A stretch of 64,000 bases of DNA. Source: Streptomyces sp. NRRL B-1347 (GTDB lineage Bacteria; Actinomycetota; Actinomycetes; Streptomycetales; Streptomycetaceae). Position 1 is the stretch's first letter. Every line of letters starts with the position of its first letter. Below the pieces are notes generated by a model. That model was not told where the DNA came from. It ran no database searches and saw only the letters and a list, made by a program, of their open reading frames with translations. Positions 63,984 through 64,000 of the stretch are shown piece after piece. The DNA is taken from positions 1-64,000 of the forward strand of contig NZ_JOJM01000010.1 of the NCBI RefSeq assembly GCF_000720325.1. Direction: 5' to 3'. The position numbers and the translations under genes were made by a program.

Positions 63984-64000
63984 CAGTTGGGGGATCGCGC

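Noticed and set aside
1..64000. tRNA, rRNA, insertion sequence or prophage genes
   Set aside because: No transposase, integrase, phage structural gene or RNA-gene signature was recognised by eye; short ncRNAs cannot be excluded.

Overview
The window looks like a chromosomal segment of a Streptomyces or a close relative. Base composition is very GC-rich with strong third-position GC bias. Translationally coupled starts (ATGA, GTGA, TTGA) are common, GTG and TTG starts are frequent, and the gene types are characteristic of the genus: Ser/Thr kinase, many TetR/LysR/MerR/ArsR regulators, secreted hydrolases and biosynthetic clusters. No rRNA, tRNA, CRISPR array, insertion sequence or prophage was recognised.

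Layout. (1) 0-12.4 kb, nitrogen/guanidino region: the end of ureC, then three agmatine-deiminase-family enzymes predicted to be cytoplasmic, Tat-exported and lipid-anchored, a complete oligopeptide-type ABC importer, a DUF4436-like membrane protein and a membrane Ser/Thr kinase. Three near-identical promoter/operator modules (TTGACT, 17 bp, CA-type -10, with a GACTGAA/TTCAGTC palindrome over the -35) control the first deiminase, the lipoprotein deiminase and the kinase. (2) 13.1-24.8 kb, possibly to 28.2 kb, an unrecognised biosynthetic cluster: FAD oxidoreductase, LysR regulator, nitroreductase, haem-oxygenase-like diiron oxidase, acyl-CoA thioesterase, aspartate decarboxylase (panD), a PLP fold-type-II-like enzyme, an MFS exporter, a FemAB/GNAT-like protein and an AsnB-type amidotransferase. 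It is followed by a convergent acyl-CoA-dehydrogenase-like flavoprotein, a luciferase-like oxidase, a LysE exporter and an Lrp regulator. (3) 28.7-32 kb, a worn patch with a frameshifted gene and a TetR fragment fused to the start of a short-chain dehydrogenase. (4) 32.4-37.2 kb, a minimal class I lanthipeptide cluster: a 47-residue precursor on the minus strand, missing from ordinary ORF calls, divergent from lanB and lanC. (5) 37.3-43.5 kb, regulator/efflux and stress genes with very clear operators. (6) 43.8-50.8 kb, a single-module NRPS ending in a thioester reductase domain and starting with a condensation-like domain that has an HRxxxDD motif, with an SDR next to it. (7) 51-64 kb, accessory hydrolases, regulators and oxidoreductases, including a frameshifted VOC gene, a truncated acetyltransferase and a large secreted M14 carboxypeptidase.

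How the parts work together: region 1 reads as scavenging of guanidino or peptide nitrogen. Region 2 combines beta-alanine supply, amino-acid-type PLP chemistry, amide formation and several possible N- or C-oxidising enzymes, and does not match a pathway I can name. Regions 4 and 6 are two further independent natural-product loci. Functions come from reading motifs by eye; no database search was run.
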